Part shown: piece by piece, positions 24,312-35,395 of the stretch
Position numbering within the stretch: the stretch's first letter is position 1
Layout of the letters: every line of letters begins with the position of its first letter
From: Sipunculus nudus
Taxonomy: Eukaryota; Annelida; Sipuncula; Golfingiida; Sipunculidae
Length of the DNA: 64,000 nt
Assembly (NCBI GenBank): GCA_026874595.1
Contig: CM049314.1
Coordinates: 36,995,229-37,059,228 of the forward strand
Direction of reading: 5' to 3'
Position numbers and translations under genes: made by a program
Notes under the pieces: generated by a model
Told to the model about the DNA's origin: nothing
Database searches by the model: none
Seen by the model: only the letters and a program-made list of their open reading frames with translations

Positions 24312-24444
24312 AGGAGGGCATCCAAGACAGAAACGAGTGTAGTTAAATAAGGTGACGGGAAGGGTAATTAAGTTAATAACCTGGGTAGGTGAACACTTTT
24401 GAAGCTGTAGATGACTTCGTTAATTTGACATACCATGTGACAAG

Positions 24445-24458
24445 TCGCCATGGCAACC
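24445..24458. promoter_or_regulatory. Canonical 14-bp X-box motif
   Basis: 'gtcgccatggcaac' fits the RFX consensus GTNRCC-NN-RGYAAC at every fixed position, with the common 'AT' spacer. It lies in a GC-richer patch (about 24430-24735) that also has a candidate 38-base exon on the minus strand. Use as a regulatory site is inference. Confidence 0.4.
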
Positions 24459-24700
24459 TGAGGCGGCAGGTCACATGAGTATGTTGAAAAAGAAGTGACT
24501 GAGAGAAAAACAGGAACTGCAGGCCTGGAGGGTATAAATTCCAGGAAATGTTGCCTTCAGGTGCCGGCTTTGATGTGTTTATAGATAGGAATATATGACT
24601 CGGGTACCTGGGAGCCAGCGATGTATGACCCCACAATGATGCAACTCATTCCTGGTGGCTTCACCCAGCCTGATGCCATCAAGACAGTCTGAAGACCTAC

Positions 24701-24738
24701 CTGAATCATGAGGAGCGGGACTGTGAAATCTCTCGCAT
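24701..24738 (-). other. Candidate 38-nt micro-exon between strong splice sites
   Basis: On the minus strand a pyrimidine-rich 'tttccttatttatttag' ends at 24739, and 38 bases later CAG/GTAGGT provides a near-perfect donor (24700-24695). Two of the three frames are open across the 38 bases. I cannot link it to any neighbouring exon, so it may be chance. Confidence 0.2.
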
Positions 24739-24779
24739 CTAAATAAATAAGGAAACTGAAATATTGTATAAAGGAACAT

Positions 24780-25625
24780 AATCAGGAGTAATATTATGCC
24801 TGTTCTTCTATGTTCAAAGTCAGTTCAGTTTTGCTTTATATACAACAGTTTCTCAGTAAAACCATCCTGGCACATGGTCTCAGTACCTCCCCATCGGCTA
24901 CTTAAGATCTTGTTATGGTTCTGCATGTGAGTAAACACTCCATTTATGTCTGTTTACCCCAACAAGGATGCGTGACTGTGTTCAATTTTGTGCATGCACA
25001 GCAGATCTTAAACCATTTGTAGTCCTAACAGGAACATTGACATTGGTGAATACCTGCTGTAAGACTGAAAAGAAAATGTAAAATGCAGGTGGCATCCGTG
25101 CCTTGCTTATTTTTTCACCAGTGATTGTGACCGGTCCACTTTTTTAATGCTCATGTACAGGAGTAAGCCAACAGTTTCAGTAAATTATTTTGGCAGGTAG
25201 CATTTTAATTCAAAGAGAAGATGCAATTTTTTTGTGTAAATCCAACATGCTTTGTTGAAAGCCCTGTGGTTTTCAACTGTACACAGATGTAAAGAAGGAA
25301 AACTACAGCGATGATGAACATTTCTTCATAACCCACAAGTTTTGCCCCAGTGCCTAGCACCCTTATGCATTAATTAAACTAATTTTGAATTAATCCCATG
25401 CATATAGAATAAGGAGGTTTTTTTTCATCATGTTGTAATTTGTTTCCACTTTCAATAGGCAGTACCATCTTCAGGCTGTTGTCGTAATTTAAAAAAAATA
25501 AGAAATAACTGATTACTGGTCACAGTTTATAGAAATTGACAAATGACCTTCTGGTAGTTCTGGCATTCATGTAAATGTAACCATGTAACTGTGCACACAA
25601 AAGATTTCCTACTGGCCTTGCAAGT
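24780..25625. other. Non-coding stretch
   Basis: Nothing recognised beyond AT-rich sequence. Confidence 0.5.
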
Positions 25626-25627
25626 GA

Positions 25628-25712
25628 AGCTTGCTTAGCTATTGAAGCAGGTAGAACATCTGACTTGTGTGTCACGGGTTACCAGTTTGAATCCACATTC
25701 AGGCCTATTTTT
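25628..25712 (+). repeat. tRNA-derived SINE head or tRNA pseudogene
   Basis: The order 'tagct…ggtagaacatctgact' then 'agtttgaatccac' copies the D-arm/A-box, anticodon-stem and T-arm/B-box order of a tRNA of the type with GGTAGAGCATCTGACT. The D-arm is disrupted, the B box is imperfect, and no matching acceptor stem closes it. It is therefore not a working tRNA gene. A SINE remnant is most likely. Confidence 0.45.
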
Positions 25713-25856
25713 ATTCTCAACCATTTAATAAATAATTATCCAAATATTAGTTAAGCCACACTTGTTTCATTGCCATCCACATAAATGTTATACATTGATT
25801 GAACAACAGGATAAAAACAAACAAGTTCACTTCAAGAGAGTTTTTCCAGTAATACC

Positions 25857-25871
25857 GGGGGGGGGGGGGGG
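25857..25871. repeat. Poly-G tract (15 G)
   Basis: Uninterrupted G run. Same remarks apply as for the other G homopolymers. Confidence 0.9.
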
Positions 25872-27010
25872 TATAAAAACAACATCCAGCTGTGTTTCAG
25901 TTAGTGTATTTATTTTATATTTTGACAACCCTGCTGTTTTATTGTAGTGTCATGGCCTTTAAGTTTAATCCACCGTTTATCCACCAGTGTAAGTGCAAGG
26001 CGGAAAATATATATCCCACCATGTGGCAGTGATATACACCCAAAATATAGCTGTATGCAGCTGTTCAGGTATTGTTGTGGCGATTGATTTGAGAGCACAG
26101 GTGCAAGGCCCATTCTGTGCTGTATAAATGTTAAATAAATCCTCCAGATAGAGTTGTAGCATTTGAGCAATCGGTAAAGAACTCTGGGTATTCTGATGTG
26201 CGTGGAGATGAACACCTGTCTCCCAGCGCTCTGCCAGAAAAACAGGAATCATCCCGATATGGCTCCAATCTGTGTTTACTGTGTCATCATGGTCTGTAGG
26301 CTCATGTATGTTTGTATTATTGTTCACATCTTTAATCAAATTTGCACCTTAGGAACCAGATGACACACATATAGTCCACCATGTGTTAGCACTTTTTTTT
26401 CAGATCAACCTCATCAGTGATGTACAAATAGACTTGAAAGATTTTCTTGTTTATGCAGCTGTATCTTGTTTAGTTAATGATAAGTGTGGATCTATTCTGA
26501 CATTTAGTAACTCTTCCTTTTACAGCTAGTTGTTTTCTTTTCCCAAAAATCTATTTTCAGTTCATCTGTAAATATAAATGAATAAACCTACCCAATTGAT
26601 GATGGTTGAATATAACCAAGTTATGGCCAACTATTGTGGCAGAGATATTAGTAGTAGGCACCTTGAATTAAATTAATACTGTATGTGTGTGGAATTTATA
26701 ATTAGGTTTTATTTTCATTAGTTATTTAGTTTGTTCATTTGTCTGTTAACAACATCAGTAAAAAAAATATAAAGTGCTTTTGATTAAATTTGTGGAGGTT
26801 TCAGGAAAATCCCAGATTCAATAAAAAGAAGTTGAATGTTATCTGGATCAGCTCCTTTTTCAGGATTAATAACCATTTTGAGATAATGCCCTTTACTTTT
26901 CTCAGCCTAGGGACAGAATCTTCACCACTATTAGGGCTTGCCTTTGTTCTAGTGAGCAGAGCTCACCTGGGATCAAACCATGGAGTTTGTGAGCAAAAAC
27001 TTAAGTTTAA
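25872..27010. other. Non-coding stretch
   Basis: Overlapping minus-strand frames at 25910-26339 have no recognisable domain. No repeat unit was seen. Confidence 0.5.
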
Positions 27011-27388
27011 TCAGGATTTTGGTGGAGGAATACATGTGGTCTGTGACTGTATACATTTTAATTAAGCTACATGTCCTTGCATAATTTAGTCTAGTTAATC
27101 AAGTAATCCCCCCTATTTTGAACATTCAGTATATCCCAGTTTTCTGTCAATTCCTTCAGTTGTGAAACAGTGAGGTTTTACTGTAAATTAAAAATATTTT
27201 TCAGAATTTTGGAGGAGGAATACATGTGGTCTTGAATAATGTTCTAATTAAGCTCCATGTCCTTGCTAAATTTGGTTTAATTAATCAAGTAAAACCTCCC
27301 TTTTCTGAACCTCCAATATATGAGTATCAAAGTCAGTGAGTTCAGTAGTGAAACTGTGAGGTTTTACTGTAAATTAAAAATATAGTCC
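27011..27388. repeat. Two tandem copies of a 190-bp unit with MITE-like ends inside
   Basis: 'ggaggaatacatgtggtct' recurs 190 bases apart (27024 and 27214), and both copies end in 'gaggttttactgtaaatta' followed by 'aaaatat'. Within the second copy 'aagtaaaacctccc' (27287) and 'gtgaggttttactgta' (27356) form an inverted pair like the pogo-type end TACAGTAAAACCTC. A small MITE was probably present before the duplication. The two copies have diverged considerably. Confidence 0.75.
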
Positions 27389-29585
27389 ATTTTATGTAAA
27401 TGACAAGACCAGAAACGGCAGTATCTGACTCGGCCAGGACAAATGTATGAGTAAAGGATTAAGCAGGCATGGAAGTGATTATAAAATGTACGCCATACCA
27501 AACATGCTCCCAGGGTAACGTATTAACAGACGTATCCTTAAAAAATCCTAACCTGACAAAGGATGGTAAATTATGTGCAAGCCCGGAGAAGAATAAAGCC
27601 TTGCAAATGACTGTCCAATCAACAAACTTGACTTGTTATATTATTTGTTCATCGCCAAAGCTGGCAAAAGAAGCCAGATGTGTTACCTAACTCTATGGGT
27701 TTTGACAGGTGTATGAATTAAAGAACTGATGGATCCCTCACTTTTGCAGTGAGAATGCTGATAAAAAAAAGGACTCATTCTCTTCATCTTTGTGTCTTGT
27801 TTCTGTTGCCTCAGCCGCATCACTGAAAGTTCATCAACTGCTCAAGAAGAAGAATGGTGGATAAGGAGCTTGCAGTGCTTCTCTTCTTGGAGTAGATTAG
27901 CCCACCTTCTATCCCAGCGTTCTATTAAATATGTGAAAAAACCAGTGATGATGGGGTTCTTTGGTATAAAATTCTGTGGTTTCTTTTATGCATGTAGCTG
28001 AATTAGATTTCCCAGCTTCCTCCTAGAGAACCAGTGTATCATCAAATAATTGAAGTTTCTTAGTGGATGGTGTTAGCTGTAGATATAAGTCATCAATGCT
28101 AGCTACTTTTGTTGATTTCCTTCTTGGTATTTTGGCTCCTATTTCATACTATTTTGTCTGATGTAATAATTTAATGAAATGATAGGATAGATGTATATTT
28201 ATTAAAGACATGTTTTATTTCCGGAAAGCATTATCTAGTTCAGGTATTTTTATTTTACTGCCTTGTATAACACCTTTGACCAGGAATATACTGATCAACT
28301 CAGCCTATCTTTATTTTCCATTAATCAGTTTTTAATATGCAAAGGGCAAACTACAGCAGATTTTTTCCTTATTTTTACTATATATTAATGCTTTACATTA
28401 GGTTTCTCATATTGCATAATTTACAAAAAAAGAAGAAATATGAAAAAGTTAAATATCTCAACTTCCAACTTAGCCTAGGGATTGTTCCAGGTACAAAATT
28501 ACAGTAGATTACAGGTACATGATATGGTAATTACCAGAAACATAAATGGAGGAGGGGGAGTTCTTACCAAATGTGTGGAATGATAAGGGTTATAAACTTA
28601 TTATTGGTTCAGCTGTCTTATGTTTGAAAGCTGTTTTTTTTTTATTAATTATTTTATGATTTAATATTGCAATTATGAACAAGGCTATTGTCCAAAATGC
28701 TTCAAATATTCTGGTTATTTACCATACTGGTATATACTTTATTTTGCCGTGATCACAAAGCCTAGTCTCTTGTTTGCAAGTTTTCTTTGAGCAAACATGT
28801 TTAACAAAACAGTGCATATATATTGATCAAATACATGAAGAATGATCCCTTTTATCTATAAAGGGAAACTCCTGACGGTTGTATTGGTCAATTTTCTCAG
28901 GCTATTCTTAGATTGACACAAAACTCCGGCTCCAAGAAGTGACAAATTCCAAGATAAAATTTAGATGCCTATCTCTTACACCATTTCCCCGGTTTCAGGC
29001 ATCACCATGGTTCCCAATATACTGACATGTGACCATCAGTGGGCTCTTGGGTGCAATATTTGATCTTTTCTGTTTGATGTAGCCCTACTTGGCAGGCTGA
29101 TATTTGCCAGTAACTGATTTTTATTTGGTCTAGGGAAACAAAGCCAGCCATGCTCGGGGTGTCTTATTTTCAATTTTTCTCCATTTTCTCTTTTTTATTG
29201 GTACCTGCCAACCTGTTCTACCATGCAGAGATTGATCTGCCCTGCAGGCTTCGAAATTAAATAATGCTAAAGGGCGTAACTTTATTTTCTGACTTTTTGC
29301 TGCATCATGGTTGCATTGTCATGTTTTTTTTTTCCTGTGGTCTTTCAAATAGACCTGACAAAAAAAAATAGACTTAATCTTAGCTGATCAGGTAGAGATA
29401 CAGGTAATCAAATCAGAGCAATCGCTGCCATGGTTATAATGACTTTTACATCAAGCTGGATCTGAATCTTAATTCATACTTGTCCATAAAAAAAATTTTT
29501 AAAAAGTTGTAGAGAATAAGAAACATGCTGTAATGCTACCAAATGAGAAAAAAAAATTGTAAAGGTTAAAAAATGATTTTATGAG
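27389..29585. other. Non-coding stretch
   Basis: No supported coding exon. Open frames at 27469-27690 and 27792-28001 have no domain content. Confidence 0.5.
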
Positions 29586-29589
29586 TGCT

Positions 29590-29920
29590 GTAATGGAAAC
29601 TAGCTGATGATTAAAATGATGAGAAACTGTACAGAAGAAGAGGAACTGATGATTAAAATGATAAAATTAAAAGTGTAGATAAAGGTAGCTGATGATAAAA
29701 ATAATAAAGAGAAAACTGCAGATGAAGAGTATAGCTGATGATTAAAATGTTATAGAAAACTACAGGTGAAAAGAAGTAGATGATTAAATTGAGGAAAGAT
29801 AATATGAAAATGGAGAGTAGCTGATAAAAATGATAAAGAGAAAATTGCTGGTGAAGAGTATACATTTAAATTGTGACGAGAAAAATTGCATATGAAGAGT
29901 AGCTGATGTAAAAAATGGAA
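29590..29920. repeat. Degenerate minisatellite, unit about 45-50 bp
   Basis: Repeated 'gctgatgattaaaatgata', 'agagaaaactgcagatgaag' and 'agtagctgatg' blocks, six to seven times with variable spacing. Strongly purine-rich on the plus strand, like the GATC-led minisatellite at 8965-9470 but unrelated in sequence. Confidence 0.75.
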
Positions 29921-30924
29921 TGATTAAGAAATTAATAAGCAACATAGAATCAAAATGCAGCTAGAAAAATAAACAGGTTAACTTTGAATTTAAAACCAAC
30001 ATGTGAAAGGGGATATGTTATTTCAGATAAACTGAGCAAAAAATTGTTGGTTGTAGGTTACCTAAGACTTCAATTATTAATAGGAGTGACAGGGTCACCT
30101 AGTTTGAGTGGAATTCTCATTTCAGAGCTGTTTTCTTTGTTAACTGGCTGAGTGTCAGGCAAAGGTCATGCCACCCGGACAAATTAGGGAGTCCAAAATA
30201 GAACCTTCTGTACAGGGAGGATGCACAGTTGTGTTGTAGACCAGAAAAAAAAGAACATAAATATATGGACACACACACACTGGGCAGATAAATAGACCTG
30301 TCATGCCATTCCTCAAGTAACTGTGAAATCAGGATTCAGTATAGCATTTATCTTGGACAAGTAGGCCTCAGTGAGTTGTGACACAAGTCATACTGGGAAA
30401 TACACTGCAACAATCATCCATCAAACCATGCTTGTATTCATGCAGTCCAAAATTCAACAAACATGCATTGGCTTTACTATTATGCAGAGTTAGAGCATAA
30501 TTTTTCTTGCACATGGCAGGTGTTGTTAGAAAGTATACAATCTGATGGTCTGGTCTGTTTATAATTTTTATGTTAAGTTACAGCTTACCTGTAGGCCATG
30601 AGGTGTTGTAAAAAATGACAAACACAATTGCATCCTCATTGAGCCTTGCAGTCCAGATCTCACAAAAATAAACAATGCCTTCTGATATCTCAACAGACTC
30701 TCCAGTGTCAGAGGGCCAAATTATGGTGCTACTTCCCAAGTTGACTATCACCTGTATGTCTTTGTCGGCATATGAACAAGCAAGTTAAAATCATATTATG
30801 TAAATATTGCCATGTATTATAAAACTTTAGTAAACAATGAACTCATACACTATTTCATCAATTGAGCAGAGATGGATCAGAGATAGATCTTTTGTCTATG
30901 GTTATGGAAATATTTTCCCAAGTT
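29921..30924. other. Non-coding stretch
   Basis: Nothing recognised. Contains a short (CA)n near 30270-30281. Confidence 0.5.
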
Positions 30925-31265
30925 CCATGGGGACCAGCTTCTGTGAGCCAGGGGTAGATCGAGCTCTGGGTTCAAAGCCATGAGATTGTGAATTTGAAAC
31001 TCAGCCAATCTTATAGACAGCCGGCCCAAACCCAGGTTGTCGCTCCACAGGCATAATGGGGAGGTTATGCCCAACATTCATGTTTCACTCACAAATAAGT
31101 GTGCCTTTCAATGTTTCTTCTAATGTTGTGTCCCACCAATGGGGATGACACACACCCAGGACCCACAGGAGTAGTACACCAAAAAAGTTTTACACCAGGA
31201 TTATTACGTTTAAGCCATTGTTACGCAGTCGGAAAGTGGATTGGAATTCTGAAGACGTATATAGT
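30925..31265 (+). repeat. tRNA-derived SINE, copy 1
   Basis: Aligns by eye along its length with 41143-41505. The head 'tctgtgagccaggggtagat' and 'gttcaaagccatgag', then 'gaatttgaaactcagcc', corresponds to a decayed tRNA with a B-box-like core. The body shares 'cggcccaaacccaggttg', 'acaaataagtg' and 'cccaggacccacagg'. The tail shares a 'tgttacgcagtc…ggaattctg' stretch. Two such copies 10 kb apart support a dispersed short element. It does not encode a protein. Confidence 0.6.
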
Positions 31266-31753
31266 ACTTTGTCATTTAAAAAATGGAGGTTACCTTCACC
31301 AAAAAAAGTTCCATTATGATATCCAGACACATCAACTGTGAGAAAGTCATTATTATACATATTGCATTAGCTTAGTCTATTTCCTGGCAATTAAAATTGT
31401 GTGATTTGTTAGGGAGCTGTCAGTGCTTCCTTGGGCCATCACCACATGGCATTGTGGTCAGCCAAATGAAATCCCAATGTGACAATAAATTTCCCTTTAA
31501 AAGCACAGTATTCTGCCATCATCAACACCAAACTTTTTGAGGAGAAAAATAATAACATACATTATTGCTACAAAATGTATCACATCAAATGATAGCCATG
31601 GAGACCATTGTCAAGCAATAATACGTAAGTACTGTAGCAACATATATAACCACTTCTGACCTAACTCAACCTCACAGGTGGTTAGCTAGTAACATCATTT
31701 TGGCTCAATCCTCAATGATCAGCAAAATCAGAAACCAGTAAAAGTACAAAATG
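31266..31753. other. Non-coding stretch
   Basis: Nothing recognised. Confidence 0.45.
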
Positions 31754-31755
31754 TA

Positions 31756-31926
31756 CAGTAAACCCTCACCTAATAACCAACGCGGTTTAGAGACCACATC
31801 AAAACAGCGACCTTGGTGGGTCCTGATTCTGTTTGGCTCTTTATATTAAACCTTTGCTCAGACCACCTCACAAATGCGACCACTTTTTTGAGGTCCCGAT
31901 AGTGGTTGTATTTCAATGTTTCACTG
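31756..31926. mobile_element. Pogo-like MITE, 171 bp, TA target duplication
   Basis: The left end CAGTAAACCCTCACC and the inverted right end CAGTGAAACATTG are both flanked by TA (31754-31755 and 31927-31928), as for Tc1/mariner/pogo insertions. The terminal repeats are imperfect, so it is an old copy. The right part ('gaggtcccgatagtggttgt') resembles the right part of the element at 62515-62690, suggesting one family. It does not encode a transposase. Confidence 0.6.
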
Positions 31927-31979
31927 TAAATTATGTACCCTGCAGAAAGGTGCTTTGATACTACCACCAGGATGCTACA

Positions 31980-33115
31980 TTGATTTACATTTAAATGAAG
32001 ACTGTATTAGTGGGCACCTCTTTAAAGTGGGCAGTTGGACCAAGTCTACAGAGTGTTCACATTATTAAGGTTTTACTTTATAGGATTTCAGTGTCACACT
32101 TAATGGGTACACAGAAACTGCTTTGGCTTCAGCAGCATACATCTGTGTATGTTTAAGCCACTATTTCACTGTTAATGAGTGTCTGCAGGTGCTCCTTGTG
32201 GGGAGAGACACATATAACATCAGGAAGAGTTATAATATTAACATCATGTGAAATCTGATCATCTGTCTTGTCGCTTTTAATATGAGTCCCAGCAGCTTAA
32301 AGCCAGGGATAATACCGTCAAAGTCAGAATCAACTTAGCTCACGTCAAGGCCAGGCATCTGGGTCTGATATTGATACAGTCAGTCCTGGCATATTTACTC
32401 AGTGACTACCATTAATAAAGTGATGCCCTTATTGTCTGGCGATGTTTTAGCCCAGTGAGGATGTAATGAATTTTCCTACTGCAAAGCACCGCATGAATCA
32501 ATAATACAAACAGTACTATAGTCCAATCCCATTAGGTATATTTCCACAGTAGGATACTCTGAATCTGTATTTAATGGAGAATCAGTTACTAAATGTCCAA
32601 TTTCCATATATTTTTAACCTTGGGCATTTAAGTATTCATGCAACTTAATGCCTGAATTTTATTTGGTCCATTCATTAGATGTCTGTTTCAAATTTCAAAT
32701 ATGTATGAAAGATACAACAATGGCATTGAACAAGGTATGTATGTGTATGCATGGTATATAAAATGAGATGAATCGGTCGAACAGTGGTAAACTTTACACA
32801 ATAGTAATGCATACCTAACAATACTACTGCTCTAGTCCTTTCATGGAACAGTCACACTATTACTTGATTATAGAAATTACTTGAGCCATAATTTAAAATA
32901 GCATGAATGATTTATGAACAATTTTTAACAGAATCCATAGAATCATAAAGTTGATAAACAAACAAATTCTGTTAAATTATGTCAGATTTGTTATATAGAC
33001 TGAAATTATTTGCCTTGGATGATTGTTTCAGTGCAATGTTCACCTGTTGTTTTTTGGTTGTGTTATGCTGATGGTATGCTCCAGTAGTTCAGGTCAAGTA
33101 ATAAAGAGATTCAGG
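31980..33115. other. Non-coding stretch before element C
   Basis: A 'gggcagttggaccaagtc…ggttttacttta' stretch at 32024-32082 may be another decayed MITE of the same type. Nothing else recognised. Confidence 0.4.
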
Positions 33116-33299
33116 CAATTTTTAGCTCAGCTGACTTTCAGTCATGCTGGGTTATAGCGATGGGTCTTTGTCCGGCGTCCTTCCGTCTGTCTGTCCGGCC
33201 GTCCGGCCGTCCGTCCGTTAGCAGGGCACAAATCGTAACCATAGAGGCTAGGGCCATGAACCCTATGCAGTTTTAGAGGTTCTAAAAAGATCTTCTTGC

Positions 33300-33925
33300 A
33301 AACCTGAAATTAGGTCACTGCGACCTATATTCTTGAAGTTATGGGGTGTGTTTGCACCCCCAGAAATAATTCTTTTAGCCAAAATTTTCATCCCAAACCT
33401 TCCATCTTTCACATACAGCTCACCTACCAACAGGGGAAGAACCATAATTATTTTGAGGTCACAAGGTCAAAGGTCAAGGTCACAGAACCAACTTCTTTGA
33501 AAAGCCTCAGGATGCATTTTAAGCCAAACCTTTCATCCCAATTCTTTGATCTTTCACATATAGATCACCTACTAAGTGGGAGAAGAATCCTATAGATGTT
33601 GAGGTCACAAGGTTAAAGGTCAGGGTCACAGGATCCACTTTTTTTAAAAGGTTGTTGACACATTTCAACCTAGACCTTTCATTCCAAACCTTTCAGCACT
33701 GATATCGCTTCTCTGCCAACAGGGGAAAAGACCTGTTGATTTTGAGGTCAAAGGTCAAGTTCGCAGCACCCTCTTCTTGCGTGGAGTCATTTTAAGGCAA
33801 ACTTGTCAATCTATACTTTCCATCTGTCATATATGGCTTGCCTATTAATAGGAGAAGAAGCCTATTGATGTTGAGTTCAAAAGGTCAAAGGTCAAGGTCA
33901 CAATATTGTTCTAAATACTTGTGAA
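33300..33925 (+). repeat. Core tandem repeat of element C, about 145-bp period
   Basis: 'ggtcacaaggtcaaaggtc' heads recur near 33457, 33603, 33746 and 33878. Each is followed by a 'cattttaagccaaac' and 'tttcatctttcacatat'-like stretch and a 'ctacc/aacaggggaagaa' stretch. Divergence between copies is substantial. Confidence 0.8.
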
Positions 33926-35395
33926 CATATTTAAAGTGAAACTGTTCAACCCAAACCTTCAGTCTTTCACATATGCCACATCTGTGCATCACTGAATTTG
34001 ATTCAAACTTCATATTTATGGGTCTTTTTGCATGAAGAAATAACTAATTGATTTTGAGGTCAGCTGGTCAGGAGGTTAAAGGTTGCAGGTCTAAGTTATT
34101 CACTCATTGGTTGCCAAGTAATTACACCCGGCCAGATGTAAGTGGTAAGTAGTTACCCATCATTTAGAAAGAATCCAGTTGATATGTGGGCAAAAGGCCA
34201 AGGTATGGTCAGGAATGTTCACAATAACTTATTTTGTAGACCATATCTATTTTTCTTGTTTTCTTGTATATATAACCATGGCACTCACAACTGGTACATC
34301 TCACTATGTGCCCATAATTGTCAGTGACACTTGTGATATATGACTCCCTTTTGTATCAGCTCATGGAGTGATAAGGATATATCATTAGTGCATAACAAAA
34401 ACACTGTTGCCGGAATGCTTTGGCCAGGCATTAAGACTATGAGAGTTAAGTGTTAAGGTTTAGCTACTGATTTATAAAATGATGGGAACATTTTGCAGTT
34501 TATATCATGGAATCATAGCAATAAACTTAGTTTTCTAGATATCTGAATATTATTATAAAAATCATCAGATATACCAGCAAGTGTTTGTTCTGATAATATG
34601 TGGGTCTTTACCTGGATTTAGGATGGCTTTATTTGATTACAAGACTCTTAGTGATGCTTTCTGCATTTCTTTTCTTTTAGGTTTTGCAGTTTACCTACCC
34701 TGCTGACCCCATTGAATAGCAAGCTGATAATTAAAACAAATTGGACTTGCACTTTTTACATTTGCATGTTCATAAATCTGATATGAGAGCTCTCCAACCT
34801 GATCATGCCTTTTGAATTGTTTTGGACATTCATAACTTCTACATTCTTTGAAGCAATTGCTACAAGTTTAGTGTCTTATTGGTGGATGTGTGATATCAAA
34901 TGTCAGACTTGTCAGAAAACCATTATGTCTGCCAGGTAGCCATTTTAGAAATCCTTTTGCCAGGGCAGTTTCTGTGATTTTTTTATGATGTTTGGTCCCT
35001 TTTAGAGGATGTTTGTTGTTCAATTTCCGACCTGTCAGAAATCCAATATGGCCACCAGGAAGCCATCTTTAAACTCCTTTAGAACATATTATCTCAAGAA
35101 CTAGTAAAGTGAATGCAGTGGGAAGTATATTAATGTTATCTTGCATTGGGTCAAAGATTTCTTAATAAATATGACCATCATTTATGAAAGCTCAGTACAG
35201 TTGGCTTGTATTAAATAAAAATTAGTATGGAAGCACCCGTTTCACAATAATTCTTGCATGGATTTCCTTGATCTTTTGCTATATTTTGATCTTAAATGTG
35301 GCCTGTGTGGTATTCCTTTTGAGACTGACAGGTATCAAGCAAGCTGTGGGATTAGTTCCTGATAGCTCAACAACCATACATTTTGCCTCAGACCA

